This document shows, in pieces, positions 11,217 to 19,948 of a stretch of DNA of 64,000 nt (positions within the stretch are counted from its first letter, which is position 1; every line of letters starts with the position of its first letter). This DNA comes from Streptomyces sp. NRRL B-24484 (GTDB taxonomy: Bacteria; Actinomycetota; Actinomycetes; Streptomycetales; Streptomycetaceae). The position numbers and the translations under genes are program-made. The DNA is taken from contig NZ_JOAI01000043.1 of assembly GCF_000717715.1 (NCBI RefSeq), forward strand, positions 1 to 64,000, written 5' to 3'. The notes below the pieces were generated by a model. That model was not told the origin of the DNA and made no database searches. It worked only from the letters and a program-made list of their open reading frames with translations.

Positions 11217-11787
11217 GCGGCCACCTCCGCGAGCCTGGAGGCCGCTTCTTGCCAGGCGCACCTCTTGACTGTCCGCTCGCTCACCGGCGCTCCCCCTTGT
11301 CGGATTTGCCTGCTCGTCAGCTCTTGATTCGTTTGCACCCTCCTGCGGGCCGGTCCGGAACTGACACGGACCGGGGCGGAGTTGGCGCGGCGTTACCCTA
11401 CCGCCCGCGCGGCGGTGGGTGCGGCCTGGCCCCCGCCGGAATTGCCCGGCCGCCGCGGGGGGCGGTGAATTGCCGTGCAACGGTGTGCCGTTGTGGAGGA
11501 TATTCGACGCTTCGTACCGGAAATCTCCTCGGCTGACCCCGTGGTCGAACCGTCCCGGCCGCCCAGTAGGATCGGCCCCTGCGCAAGGCGTACGGGGGCC
11601 CGGCTGGTGCAGCACCCTCGATCGCGCCTGCGGTCGGCGGAGCGGGGGCGGCGTCAGCGCACGGGGCGCCCTCACCCGTACGTAATCGGTGTGCGTGAGG
11701 GTTGGTGCCAGTGAGCGAGCGAAGCGAACGGGCCGTCCAGGGGTCCGGGTTCCGCGCAGCGGCCGCCGGGCGGAGCGGGGCGGTCGC
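11217..11787. promoter_or_regulatory. Divergent eccD/eccC promoter region
   Basis: No gene is supported in these 571 bases. The central part (about 11465-11575) is less GC-rich than its surroundings. TAGGAT at 11567-11572 is a possible plus-strand -10 element for eccC, with GTCGAA 17 bases upstream as a poor -35. GGTAGGGTAACGCC, read on the minus strand near 11390-11403, offers a possible -10 for eccD. These are weak matches and need transcript mapping. Confidence 0.35.
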
Positions 11788-14700
11788 ATGAGTGTGGTGA
11801 CGGTGAAGCGTCCGCCGCGGGCGTATCCGCCCCCGGTCCCGGACGAGCCGGTGGAGCTGGTCGCCCCTCCGGAGCTGCCGCGCTCCGGAGGCGAGGACTG
11901 GATGATGTCCTTGCTGCCGCTGCTCGGCATGGGCGGTTCGGCGGCGTTCTTCTTCTCCCCCGGCGCCCAGGGCCCGATGAAGATCATGGGTGTCCTGATG
12001 GTGGCGTCGACCGCCGGCATGGCGGTCGCGCAGATCGTCAAGGCGCGCCGCGGCGGCAACGCCGGCACCGCGGACGAGCGCCGCGACTACCTCAAGTACC
12101 TGCAGCAGATGCGCCGGCAGGTGCGCCGCACGGCCGAGCGGCAGCGCGGTGCGCTGCTGTTCACCCACCCCGAGCCGGACCAGCTGTGGTCGATCGTCGC
12201 CGAGGGGCGGCGGCTGTGGGAGCGCCGGCCGACCGATCCGGACTTCGCGCAGGTGCGTCTCGGCACCGGTCCGCAGCAGTTGTCGAGCCCGATCGTGGCG
12301 CCGCAGACGGCTCCGCTGGACGAGCTGGAGCCGCTGGCCGCCGAGGCGATGGGCACCTTCATCAAGTCGCACGGCACGCTGCAGGACCTGCCGCTGGCGG
12401 TCTCGCTGCGCGCCTTCTACCACATCACGGTCTGCGGCGACCCGGACACCGTGTACGGCAACGTGCGGGCGATGGTGGCCCAGTTGACGACGCTGCACTC
12501 GCCGGACGACCTGATGGTCGCCGTGGCGGCCGCGCCGGGCGCGGTCGACGAGTGGGAGTGGGCGAAGTGGCTGCCGCACACCCAGCACCGCAAGGAGAAC
12601 GACGGCGCCGGTTCGCGCCGTCTGATCGCGACCGGCCTCGGTGAGCTGGAGGAGCTGCTCGCCAAGGAGTTGGACGGCCGCAAGGGCTTCTCCCGGGACA
12701 ACGTGCCGAGCGCGGACAAGCCGCACCTGATCGTGGTCATGGACGGCGCCGCGGTGCCGCACGACTCGGTCCTGGCCGGCCCGGACGGCGTCGAGGGCGT
12801 CACGGTGATCGAGGTCGTCCCCGGCGACCTGGACGAGCCGAGCGGCCACCTGGTCATCACGGTGGGCAAGGACAGCCTGCTGCTGGAGTCCGCCTCGGGC
12901 GCCTCGTACTCGGGCCGGCCGGACACCCTGTCGGCGTGGCAGTCGGAGGCGCTGGCCCGTCAGCTGGCGCCGTTCCGGGTGTCCGCGGGCGGCGACGACG
13001 GCGACCCGTCGCTGGTGTCGATGGACTTCACCGAGATGATGAACACCGGTGACCCGGGCTCCTTCGATCCGGCCCGGCACTGGCGGCCGCGTCCGATGGC
13101 GGAGAAGCTCAAGGTGCCGCTGGGCGTCGGCCAGAACGGCGAGTACGTCTGGCTGGACATCAAGGAGGCCTCGCTCCAGGGCATGGGCCCGCACGGCATG
13201 TGCGTCGGCGCGACCGGTTCCGGCAAGTCCGAGGTGCTGCGCACCATCGTGCTGGCGCTGGCGGTGACGCACTCCTCCGAGGTGCTGAACCTGGTCCTCG
13301 CGGACTTCAAGGGTGGTGCCACCTTCGCCGGCATGGCGGAGATGCCGCACACCGCGGCCGTGATCACCAACCTGGAGGGCGAGGCGACCCTCATCGACCG
13401 CATGCGCGATGCGATCGAGGGCGAGATGAACCGCCGCCAGGAGCTGCTGCGCGCGGCGGGCAACTACGCCAACATCAACGAGTACGAGCGGGCCCGTGCG
13501 GCCGGTGCGGCGCTGGACCCGCTGCCCTCGCTGCTGATGATCATCGACGAGTTCTCCGAGCTGCTCACCGCGAAGCCGGACTTCATCGACCTGTTCATCC
13601 AGATCGGCCGCATCGGCCGTTCGCTGGGCATGCACATGCTGCTGGCCTCGCAGCGCCTGGAGGAGGGCAAGCTCCGCGGTCTGGACACCTTCCTCTCCTA
13701 CCGGCTGGGTCTGCGCACCTTCTCGGCCGCCGAGTCGCGGGCCGCGATCGGCGTGCCGGACGCCTACCACCTGCCGCCGATCCCCGGCGTCGGCTACCTG
13801 AAGTTCGGCTCCGACGTGATGGAGCGCTTCCGGGCGGCGTACGTCTCCGGCCCGTACCGGCCGCCGGGCCAGCAGCGGACCAGCGGCGGCCAGGTGATCA
13901 CCGCGCAGCCGGTGCTGTTCACCGCCGCCGAGGTGCCGGTCGTGGAGCCGGTGGTCGAGGAGGTGGTCGAGGAGGTCGAGGAGATCGACGACTCGCTGCT
14001 CGACACCATGCTGGACGTCTTCGTGCAGCGCATGATCAGCCAGGGCCCGCCGGCCCACCAGGTGTGGCTGCCGCCGCTGGAGGAGGCGCCGAGCATCGAC
14101 GGCCTGGTGCCGCCGCTGCAGGCCACCGCCGAGCGCGGGCTGACCTCGCCGGAGTACGGCGCGCTCGGCCGCCTCGTGGTGCCGGTCGGCATCGTCGACA
14201 AGCCGCGCGACCAGCGCCGCGACGTGATGTACCAGGACTTCTCGGGTGCGGCCGGCCACGGCCTGATCGTCGGCGGCCCGCAGTCCGGCAAGTCCAACAT
14301 GGTGCGCACCCTGGTGTCCGGCTTCGCGGTCACCCACACCCCGGTCGAGGTGCAGTTCTACCTGCTGGACTTCGGTGGTGGCGCGTTCGGCGCGCTCTCC
14401 GGCCTGCCGCACGTCGGCGGGGTCGCCGGCCGTCTGGACGTCGAGAAGGTGCGCCGTCTGGTCAGCGAGGTGCACGGGGTGCTCAACCGCCGCGAGGAGC
14501 TGTTCCGCGCGGCCGGCATCGACACCGTCGCCACGTACCGCTCGCGCCGCGCGGCCGGCCAGCTGCCGGACGAGCAGTTCGGCGACGTCTTCCTGATCAT
14601 CGACGGCTGGCTGACCTTCAAGCAGGAGTACGAGGTCCTCGAACCGGTCATCAACGACATCGCGCAGCGCGGTCTGACCTACGGCGTGCACGTCGTCGTC

Positions 14701-15741
14701 ACCGCGGCCCGCTACGCGGAGGTCCGGCCGGCGCTCAAGGACCTGCTGCAGAACCGCACCGAGCTGCGGCTCGGCGACTCGATGGAGTCGGAGATCGACC
14801 GCAAGGTCGCGGTCAACGTCCCGGCGGGCTCGCCCGGCCGCGGTCTGACGGCGTCGAAGCTGCACTTCCTCTCCGGTCTGCCGCGCCTGGACGGCGCGTC
14901 GACCACCGAGGACCTGGCGAACGGCGTGGCCGACCTGGTGGCCCAGATCGACGCCGCCTGGACGGGCCCGCGCGCCCCGCAGGTCCGCATGCTGCCGGCC
15001 GTCCTGGACGGCAACGCGCTGCCCAAGGGCTTCGAGCACCCCGAGCTCGGTGTGGCCTTCGGTGTGGACGAGGTCGAGCTCGCGCCCGTCTTCGTCAACT
15101 TCGAGAGCGACCCGCTGTTCATCGTCTTCGGTGAGAGCGAGTCCGGTAAGTCGGCGCTGCTGCGGATGCTGATCAAGCAGATCACCGAGCGGTACACCCC
15201 GGACCAGGCCGGCATCGTGGTCGGCGACTTCCGCCGCTCGCTGCTCGGCGTCGTCCCGCAGGAGTACCTGGTGGAGTACGCGGCGGCGGCGCCCGCGATG
15301 TCGGCGGCCGTGGAGATGCTCCGCGGCGCCTGCTCGCGCCGCCTGCCCGGCCCGGACGTCACGCCGGAACAGCTGCGCAACCGCAGCTGGTACAGCGGCA
15401 AGGACATGTTCGTGATCGTGGACGACTACGAGCTGGTCGCCACCTCCTCGGGCAACCCGGTGGCACCGCTGGCCGAGTTCCTGCCGTTCGCCCGCGACAT
15501 CGGCCTGCGCGTGATCATCGCGCGCAGCGCCGGCGGCGCCGGCCGCTCGCTGTTCGAGCCGGTCATGCAGCGCATGCGCGAGCTGGGCGGCCAGGGCGTG
15601 CTGCTCTCGGGCGACAAGAACGAGGGCGCGCTGCTCGGCACGGTCAAGCCGCAGCCGCAGCCGCCGGGCCGCGGCGTGTTCGTCTCCCGGCGGATCGCCG
15701 CCGGCCAGACCGTCCAGACGGGCTGGCTGCCGGCGCCGTAA
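11788..15741 (+). CDS. eccC: Type VII secretion ATPase EccC (FtsK/SpoIIIE family)
   Basis: EccC powers ESX secretion and recognises WXG100 substrates. At 1317 aa it is a single-chain form with two N-terminal membrane segments (about 45-95) and three FtsK-like ATPase domains. Walker A motifs are GATGSGKS (474-481), GPQSGKS (830-836) and GESESGKS (1115-1122). Domain 1 has an intact Walker B (MIIDEFSEL), whereas domains 2 and 3 carry FLIIDGW and FVIVDDY, lacking the usual DE pair. This agrees with the view that domain 1 is the motor and the others are regulatory or binding modules. I chose ATG 11788; an upstream GTG at 11689 would add 33 residues. A perfect terminator follows. Confidence 0.96.
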   Translation: MSVVTVKRPPRAYPPPVPDEPVELVAPPELPRSGGEDWMMSLLPLLGMGGSAAFFFSPGAQGPMKIMGVLMVASTAGMAVAQIVKARRGGNAGTADERRDYLKYLQQMRRQVRRTAERQRGALLFTHPEPDQLWSIVAEGRRLWERRPTDPDFAQVRLGTGPQQLSSPIVAPQTAPLDELEPLAAEAMGTFIKSHGTLQDLPLAVSLRAFYHITVCGDPDTVYGNVRAMVAQLTTLHSPDDLMVAVAAAPGAVDEWEWAKWLPHTQHRKENDGAGSRRLIATGLGELEELLAKELDGRKGFSRDNVPSADKPHLIVVMDGAAVPHDSVLAGPDGVEGVTVIEVVPGDLDEPSGHLVITVGKDSLLLESASGASYSGRPDTLSAWQSEALARQLAPFRVSAGGDDGDPSLVSMDFTEMMNTGDPGSFDPARHWRPRPMAEKLKVPLGVGQNGEYVWLDIKEASLQGMGPHGMCVGATGSGKSEVLRTIVLALAVTHSSEVLNLVLADFKGGATFAGMAEMPHTAAVITNLEGEATLIDRMRDAIEGEMNRRQELLRAAGNYANINEYERARAAGAALDPLPSLLMIIDEFSELLTAKPDFIDLFIQIGRIGRSLGMHMLLASQRLEEGKLRGLDTFLSYRLGLRTFSAAESRAAIGVPDAYHLPPIPGVGYLKFGSDVMERFRAAYVSGPYRPPGQQRTSGGQVITAQPVLFTAAEVPVVEPVVEEVVEEVEEIDDSLLDTMLDVFVQRMISQGPPAHQVWLPPLEEAPSIDGLVPPLQATAERGLTSPEYGALGRLVVPVGIVDKPRDQRRDVMYQDFSGAAGHGLIVGGPQSGKSNMVRTLVSGFAVTHTPVEVQFYLLDFGGGAFGALSGLPHVGGVAGRLDVEKVRRLVSEVHGVLNRREELFRAAGIDTVATYRSRRAAGQLPDEQFGDVFLIIDGWLTFKQEYEVLEPVINDIAQRGLTYGVHVVVTAARYAEVRPALKDLLQNRTELRLGDSMESEIDRKVAVNVPAGSPGRGLTASKLHFLSGLPRLDGASTTEDLANGVADLVAQIDAAWTGPRAPQVRMLPAVLDGNALPKGFEHPELGVAFGVDEVELAPVFVNFESDPLFIVFGESESGKSALLRMLIKQITERYTPDQAGIVVGDFRRSLLGVVPQEYLVEYAAAAPAMSAAVEMLRGACSRRLPGPDVTPEQLRNRSWYSGKDMFVIVDDYELVATSSGNPVAPLAEFLPFARDIGLRVIIARSAGGAGRSLFEPVMQRMRELGGQGVLLSGDKNEGALLGTVKPQPQPPGRGVFVSRRIAAGQTVQTGWLPAP

Positions 15742-15758
15742 CGGGTGACCTTGCGTGA

Positions 15759-15796
15759 CCGGAAGGGCCGGACTCCTCGGAGTCCGGCCCTTCCGG
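15759..15796 (+). terminator. Terminator after eccC
   Basis: CCGGAAGGGCCGGACTCC at 15759-15776 is exactly complementary to 15779-15796, giving an 18-bp stem with a minimal loop, 18 bases past the eccC stop. Confidence 0.85.
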
Positions 15797-16212
15797 CATT
15801 CCAGGCCGTGGACGGTGCCAGAACGTTATCTACTTTTTTGCCGGGTTCGGCTGCGGTTCCCGCACCGGTCGCGGCGGCCGTCGGCGCCCGGAGAAGCCAC
15901 CTGCGGCTCAACGGTCACCACCGACCATCGACCTTTGATTCAGCGACACATTCCAGCCATCCACCTTTGATTCAATCTTCATACATTCGAGTTGACAGAA
16001 CGGACAAAGGTGAGCTTTGCCACAGGGCGCGACTGGATCGCATGTTTATGCGGCCGATGGCAACGGATTCCGAAGCCGATCGCGCGTTGACTCGGGCAAA
16101 ACGTCGCGGTTCCATGGCCAATCGGGAGCGACCGAAACACCACGTCAGCCAGCGCCCTTCGGAGGCGATACCGCTCCCGCCCCCAGACCCTCGCACGTCG
16201 ATCGGATGCCCC
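15797..16212 (+). promoter_or_regulatory. AT-richer promoter/operator region of the amino acid permease
   Basis: No gene is supported here, although the permease frame is open throughout. ACCTTTGATTCA occurs exactly twice, at 15931-15942 and 15963-15974, 32 bases apart (about three helical turns), an operator-like arrangement. TTGACA at 15992-15997 is a candidate -35 element just downstream, with no convincing -10. The lower GC content contrasts with the flanking genes and supports a regulatory rather than coding role. Confidence 0.5.
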
Positions 16213-17610
16213 ATGACCGACACGCTTCGCCCGCCACTCGCCGTAGCCGAGACCCCGGCGGATGGCGGCCCCAAGAAGCTCACCCGTTCGATCGGTGTCG
16301 TGGGTGGAACGCTGCTCACGCTCTCCTGCGTGACGCCGGCCTCCTCGCTGTTCGTCATCGTGCCCGAGCTGTTCTCCTCGCTCGGTACCTTCACCGCCAT
16401 GTCGATCGCCATCGGCGCGCTGATCTGCATCGCGGTGGCCTTCTGCTACTCCGAGCTCGGCACCCTCGTCCCGAGCGCAGGCGGCGAGTACGCCATGGTC
16501 GGCACCCTCGCCGGCCGGTTCGCGGGCTGGCTGGTGTTCATCCAGTCGCTGATCGTCGTGATGATCGTGCCCTCACTGATCGCCATCGGCACCGCCGACT
16601 ACCTGGCCCCCATCGTCCACGTGGACGCCCGCTGGGCCGGTGCCGCCGTCATGATCGCCGCCACCGTCGCCGGCCTGCTGGACCTGCGCGCCAACGCCTG
16701 GATCACCGGCATCTTCCTCGTCCTCGAGGTCATCGCCGCCGGTGTGGTCGCCTTCCTCGGCTTCGGCCACGCCGAGCGCGGCGCCGGCAGCCTCTTCCAC
16801 GGCTCGGTCGTCACGGACGGCGCCACCGGTGTCGTCGGGCTCGGCGCGATCGTCGCCGCGATGGGCACCGCGCTCTTCGTCACCCAGGGCTTCTCCACCG
16901 CCATCTACCTCTCCGAGGAGCTGGAGAACCCGCGCCGCAACGTCGCCCGCACCGTGCTGTGGACGCTGGCCCTGTCGGTCGTCGTCATCATCGTCCCGGT
17001 CGTCGCGATCACCCTGGGCGCCCCGGACCTCGCCGCGCTGAGCGCCGGCAACATCTCCGACCTGGTCACCGGCTGGAGCAACTCCGCGGTCGGCACCTTC
17101 ATCAGCCTCTGCGTCGCCCTGGCGATCATCAACGCCGGCATCGTCATGGTCATCCAGAACTCCCGCGTGCTGTTCGCCTCCGGCCGCGACAAGGCCTGGC
17201 CGGAGCCGCTCAACCGCGCCTTCGGCACCCTCAACCGGTTCAGCGCCCCCTGGGTCTCCACCCTGGCCGTCGGCGTCCCCGGCGCGGTGCTCTGCTTCGT
17301 CCCGCAGGAGCAGCTGACCAACATCACCGGCGTCGCAGTCACCGCCCTGTACCTGCTGGTGGCCGTGGCCGCGCTGTTCTCCCGCCGGGCCCACCACAAG
17401 CACGCGCCGGCCTGGCGCCAGCCGCTCTGGCCCGTCCTGCCCGTCCTGCTGACCGTCGGCCTGGTGTACCTGCTGACCCAGCTCGACGTCACCGCCCTGG
17501 AGTGGACCGGCGGCATCACCGCCGTCGCCAGCCTCTACTGGCTGTTCTACCTGCGGCCCCGGCAGGCCGACCGCTGGGTGATCACCCTGCCCGAGGACGA
17601 GCAGGTCTGA
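16213..17610 (+). CDS. APC-superfamily amino acid permease
   Basis: The 465-aa product has about twelve hydrophobic helices and the APC family opening (GVVGGTLLTLSCVTPASSLFVIVP) followed by a conserved SELGTLVPSAGGEY block after helix 2. It should import an amino acid or related amine by cation symport or exchange; the substrate cannot be read from the sequence. The start is placed at ATG 16213 because the family N-terminus begins soon after, but no Shine-Dalgarno is visible there and in-frame ATGs at about 16042-16060 remain possible. It is flanked by terminators on both sides and splits eccC from mycP, so it is unlikely to be part of the secretion machine. Confidence 0.88.
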   Translation: MTDTLRPPLAVAETPADGGPKKLTRSIGVVGGTLLTLSCVTPASSLFVIVPELFSSLGTFTAMSIAIGALICIAVAFCYSELGTLVPSAGGEYAMVGTLAGRFAGWLVFIQSLIVVMIVPSLIAIGTADYLAPIVHVDARWAGAAVMIAATVAGLLDLRANAWITGIFLVLEVIAAGVVAFLGFGHAERGAGSLFHGSVVTDGATGVVGLGAIVAAMGTALFVTQGFSTAIYLSEELENPRRNVARTVLWTLALSVVVIIVPVVAITLGAPDLAALSAGNISDLVTGWSNSAVGTFISLCVALAIINAGIVMVIQNSRVLFASGRDKAWPEPLNRAFGTLNRFSAPWVSTLAVGVPGAVLCFVPQEQLTNITGVAVTALYLLVAVAALFSRRAHHKHAPAWRQPLWPVLPVLLTVGLVYLLTQLDVTALEWTGGITAVASLYWLFYLRPRQADRWVITLPEDEQV

Positions 17611-17629
17611 CCCGCGCCCCGGCAGCACG

Positions 17630-17667
17630 AAGCGGCCCGGTCCCCCTCACCGGGGGCCGGGCCGCTT
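17630..17667. terminator. Bidirectional terminator between permease and mycP
   Basis: AAGCGGCCCGG at 17630-17640 pairs with CCGGGCCGCTT at 17657-17667, with TCCCC/GGGGG extending the stem imperfectly. It sits between the convergent ends of the permease (+) and mycP (-) and could serve both. Confidence 0.75.
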
Positions 17668-17684
17668 CCGTCCGTCCGGGGCGC

Positions 17685-19004
17685 TCAGCCCTCGCGGCGG
17701 CGACGGCGGTCGCGCAGCACGACCGAACCGCCGGCCAGGGCGGCGACCGCCAGCACCCCGCCGCCGAGCACGTAGGTGCCGGTGCGGCGGTCCCGGTCGG
17801 CCTGGGTCTCGGCGAGGCCGAGCGGCTGGGCCACGACCGGCGCCCGGTCGATGGCGACCTTCGGGTCCTCGTGCGCCTCGGGGACCTGGTCGTCGCCGCT
17901 CTGCACCGCCTTGACCGGGTCGACGACGCCCCAGCCGATGAACTTGTTCGGGCCGCGCTGGGTGCGCTGGGCGGTCTGCTCGATCCGGGCCCGGATCTGC
18001 GCCGGGGTCCAGTCGGGGTAGGCGCCCTTCAGCAGGGCCGCCACGCCGGCCACGTACGGCGCGGAGAAGCTGGTGCCGTTGTCGACGCACTGGCCGCCGG
18101 CCGGCACCGTCGACAGCATGTCGACGCCCGGGGCGGCGATGTCGACGAACTGGCCGTACTCCGAGAACGGGGCGCGCTCGTTGTTGCGGTCCGAGGCGCC
18201 GACGGCCAGCACGGTCAGGAAGGCCGCCGGGTAGGTGTCGCCCTCGCGGCCGTCGTTGCCGGACGAGGCGACGACCACCACGCCCTTGCGGTCGGCGTCC
18301 TCCACGGCCGCCTTCAGCTGGTCCTTCAGCGCGAAGTCGTTGGAGTCGCCCTCGGCCCGGACGTCCTGCGAGATGTTGATGACGTCGGCGCCCTTCGCCA
18401 CGGCCTGCTGGATCGCCGTGATCAGGCTCTGGACGGAGCCGCTGCCCTGGTCGTCGTTCTGCTTGATCGAGAGGATCGCGGCGTCCGGCGCGAGGCCGAC
18501 GAAGCCCGTCCCCGCGATCGGCCGGGCGGCGATGATGCCGGCCACCTTGGTGCCGTGGCCGACGGTGTCGTTCTTGCCGTCGTCCTTCTCGCCCTGCTGC
18601 TTGGGGGGCAGCAGCGAACTGCCGTCCTCCACCTTGTCCGCCAGCTGCGGATTGCGGTCGTTCACGCCGGTGTCGATCACCGCGACCTTGACCGGCTCGC
18701 CCTTCTTGCCCCCGGGCCCGTCCTTGGCGAACCTGCCCGTCCGGCCGTCCTTCCAGAGCTCGTTCAGCAGCACCCGCTGCAGCGCCCACGGCGTGCCCTG
18801 GACGTTCTCGGACGGGAACTTGCACTCGCCGGCCGCGGCTATGCCGATCGGAGACCAGCGCGGCGCGCTGTCCGAACCGGACGGCGAGGGCGTCGGAGCG
18901 GCCGCGTACGCCGGACCGGCGGCGAGCGATCCGACCATCCCCAGCACCGCGGACGCGGCGGCCGCCCTGCGGAACGTACCCAACGACACCTGTCTTCCCC
19001 TCAT
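17685..19004 (-). CDS. mycP: Type VII secretion-associated serine protease mycosin
   Basis: Mycosins are membrane-anchored subtilases that stabilise the ESX complex and can cleave secreted substrates outside the membrane. The 439-aa protein has a signal peptide (about 1-35), a subtilase domain with the complete triad (D111 in VIDTG, H150 in GHGTKVAG, S312 in NGTSFSAP) and oxyanion asparagine N250, then a linker, one transmembrane helix (about 411-430) and a short basic tail (RDRRRRREG). The ATG start gives a sensible signal peptide. It lies 92 bases downstream of the WXG100 pair on the same strand, consistent with a shared transcript. Confidence 0.95.
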   Translation of the reverse strand: MRGRQVSLGTFRRAAAASAVLGMVGSLAAGPAYAAAPTPSPSGSDSAPRWSPIGIAAAGECKFPSENVQGTPWALQRVLLNELWKDGRTGRFAKDGPGGKKGEPVKVAVIDTGVNDRNPQLADKVEDGSSLLPPKQQGEKDDGKNDTVGHGTKVAGIIAARPIAGTGFVGLAPDAAILSIKQNDDQGSGSVQSLITAIQQAVAKGADVINISQDVRAEGDSNDFALKDQLKAAVEDADRKGVVVVASSGNDGREGDTYPAAFLTVLAVGASDRNNERAPFSEYGQFVDIAAPGVDMLSTVPAGGQCVDNGTSFSAPYVAGVAALLKGAYPDWTPAQIRARIEQTAQRTQRGPNKFIGWGVVDPVKAVQSGDDQVPEAHEDPKVAIDRAPVVAQPLGLAETQADRDRRTGTYVLGGGVLAVAALAGGSVVLRDRRRRREG

Positions 19005-19096
19005 GATCCGATGCCGTGCGCGTCAGTACGCGCGAGGGGCGGGCGCCCGGTCGGACGCCCGCCCACACTGTCGCCGTGTCGCACGGCGGCGGAGCC

Positions 19097-19387
19097 TCAG
19101 CTCCAGACGGCCGTGTTCTTGGACTCGGTCGACTGGTAGCTCTGGGCGGCGTTGTCCAGCGAGGTGGCGATCTGGCCCAGGACCTGCTGCAGGTCGGCGG
19201 CCTTGTTGTCCCACTCGGCCTGGCGGGCCTGGTAGCCCTCCTGCGCCGCACCCTCCCAGGTGGAGGCGATGCGCTGCACGCCGGACTTCAGCTCGTCGAG
19301 CTGCGACTGGATGCGCTGCGCGGTCTGGCGGATCTCGGACGAAGCGTTCTGGATCGTCGAGAAATTGACGAGAATGTGGTCACCCAT
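19097..19387 (-). CDS. esxA: WXG100 family type VII secretion target (EsxA-like)
   Basis: This 96-aa helical-hairpin protein has the WXG turn as WEG at residues 44-46 and a C-terminal YxxxE motif (Y84 to E88), the YxxxD/E signal type used by ESX substrates. It should form a heterodimer or homodimer with its neighbour and be exported through EccC. It is 78 bases downstream of the second WXG100 gene. The A/B naming is by order and resemblance only; which partner carries the functional export signal cannot be decided here. Confidence 0.9.
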   Translation of the reverse strand: MGDHILVNFSTIQNASSEIRQTAQRIQSQLDELKSGVQRIASTWEGAAQEGYQARQAEWDNKAADLQQVLGQIATSLDNAAQSYQSTESKNTAVWS

Positions 19388-19465
19388 GGTGTCTCCTAGT
19401 CGATGGAATCTGCGCGGACCGGCGAACCGGCCGCACTACGGCCGAGGTCCTGCGGACCCGGGAGC

Positions 19466-19768
19466 TCAGTGACCGAGCCCGGACATCGAGGACTGCTGCT
19501 CCTGCTCCGTCTGCGCGTAGAGCTTGGTGGTCGTCTCGATCGCCTGCTTGATCTCGTCGAGCACCTTGTTGAGCGCGGTCGCGTCCTCGTTGAACCGGGT
19601 CTGCATCTGCTGGTAGGCCTGGGCGGCCTGGCCCTGCCAGCCGACCTTGATCGAGTCGACCAGCGCGTTGAGCCGCTGAATCTCGCCCTGGACCTGCGCG
19701 TTCACCTCACCGATGCGGTTGGCGAAAGCATTCATTTCCTCAGCGGTCGTCTTGAACTGACCAGCCAT
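19466..19768 (-). CDS. esxB: WXG100 family type VII secretion target (EsxB-like)
   Basis: The 100-aa product has WQG at residues 44-46 and YAQTE at 84-88, so both the WXG turn and the YxxxE motif fall at the same positions as in the adjacent WXG100 protein. I chose the ATG at 19766-19768 (MAGQFKTTAEEM), which fits family length; the open frame starts 19 codons earlier. First gene of the esxB-esxA-mycP run, with a candidate promoter at 19856-19884. Confidence 0.9.
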   Translation of the reverse strand: MAGQFKTTAEEMNAFANRIGEVNAQVQGEIQRLNALVDSIKVGWQGQAAQAYQQMQTRFNEDATALNKVLDEIKQAIETTTKLYAQTEQEQQSSMSGLGH

Positions 19769-19855
19769 GATCCACCGTCCCCCATGAGACAGACATTTGC
19801 TCCGGGTGTTCCTGGTACGGCCCACCCGGTGACACCACGTTGCGGTGTCCCCAGC

Positions 19856-19884
19856 ACTTTAGCCGCCGTTTGCAAGCGGCCCAA
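19856..19884 (-). promoter_or_regulatory. Candidate promoter of the WXG100 genes
   Basis: On the minus strand, TTGGGC (19884-19879) and TAAAGT (19861-19856) are separated by 17 bases and lie about 90 bases upstream of the first WXG100 start. The -35 match is moderate. Confidence 0.35.
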
Positions 19885-19948
19885 CACCGGAGTACCGGTA
19901 GTTACCAGACCATGACACGGCCTACCGGACACCTGCACTGACGGATCG

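Noticed and set aside
11398..15039. A 1213-codon minus-strand frame opposite eccC
   Set aside because: Composition is typical of an antisense frame (His, Arg, Val, Gln rich) and eccC is clear.
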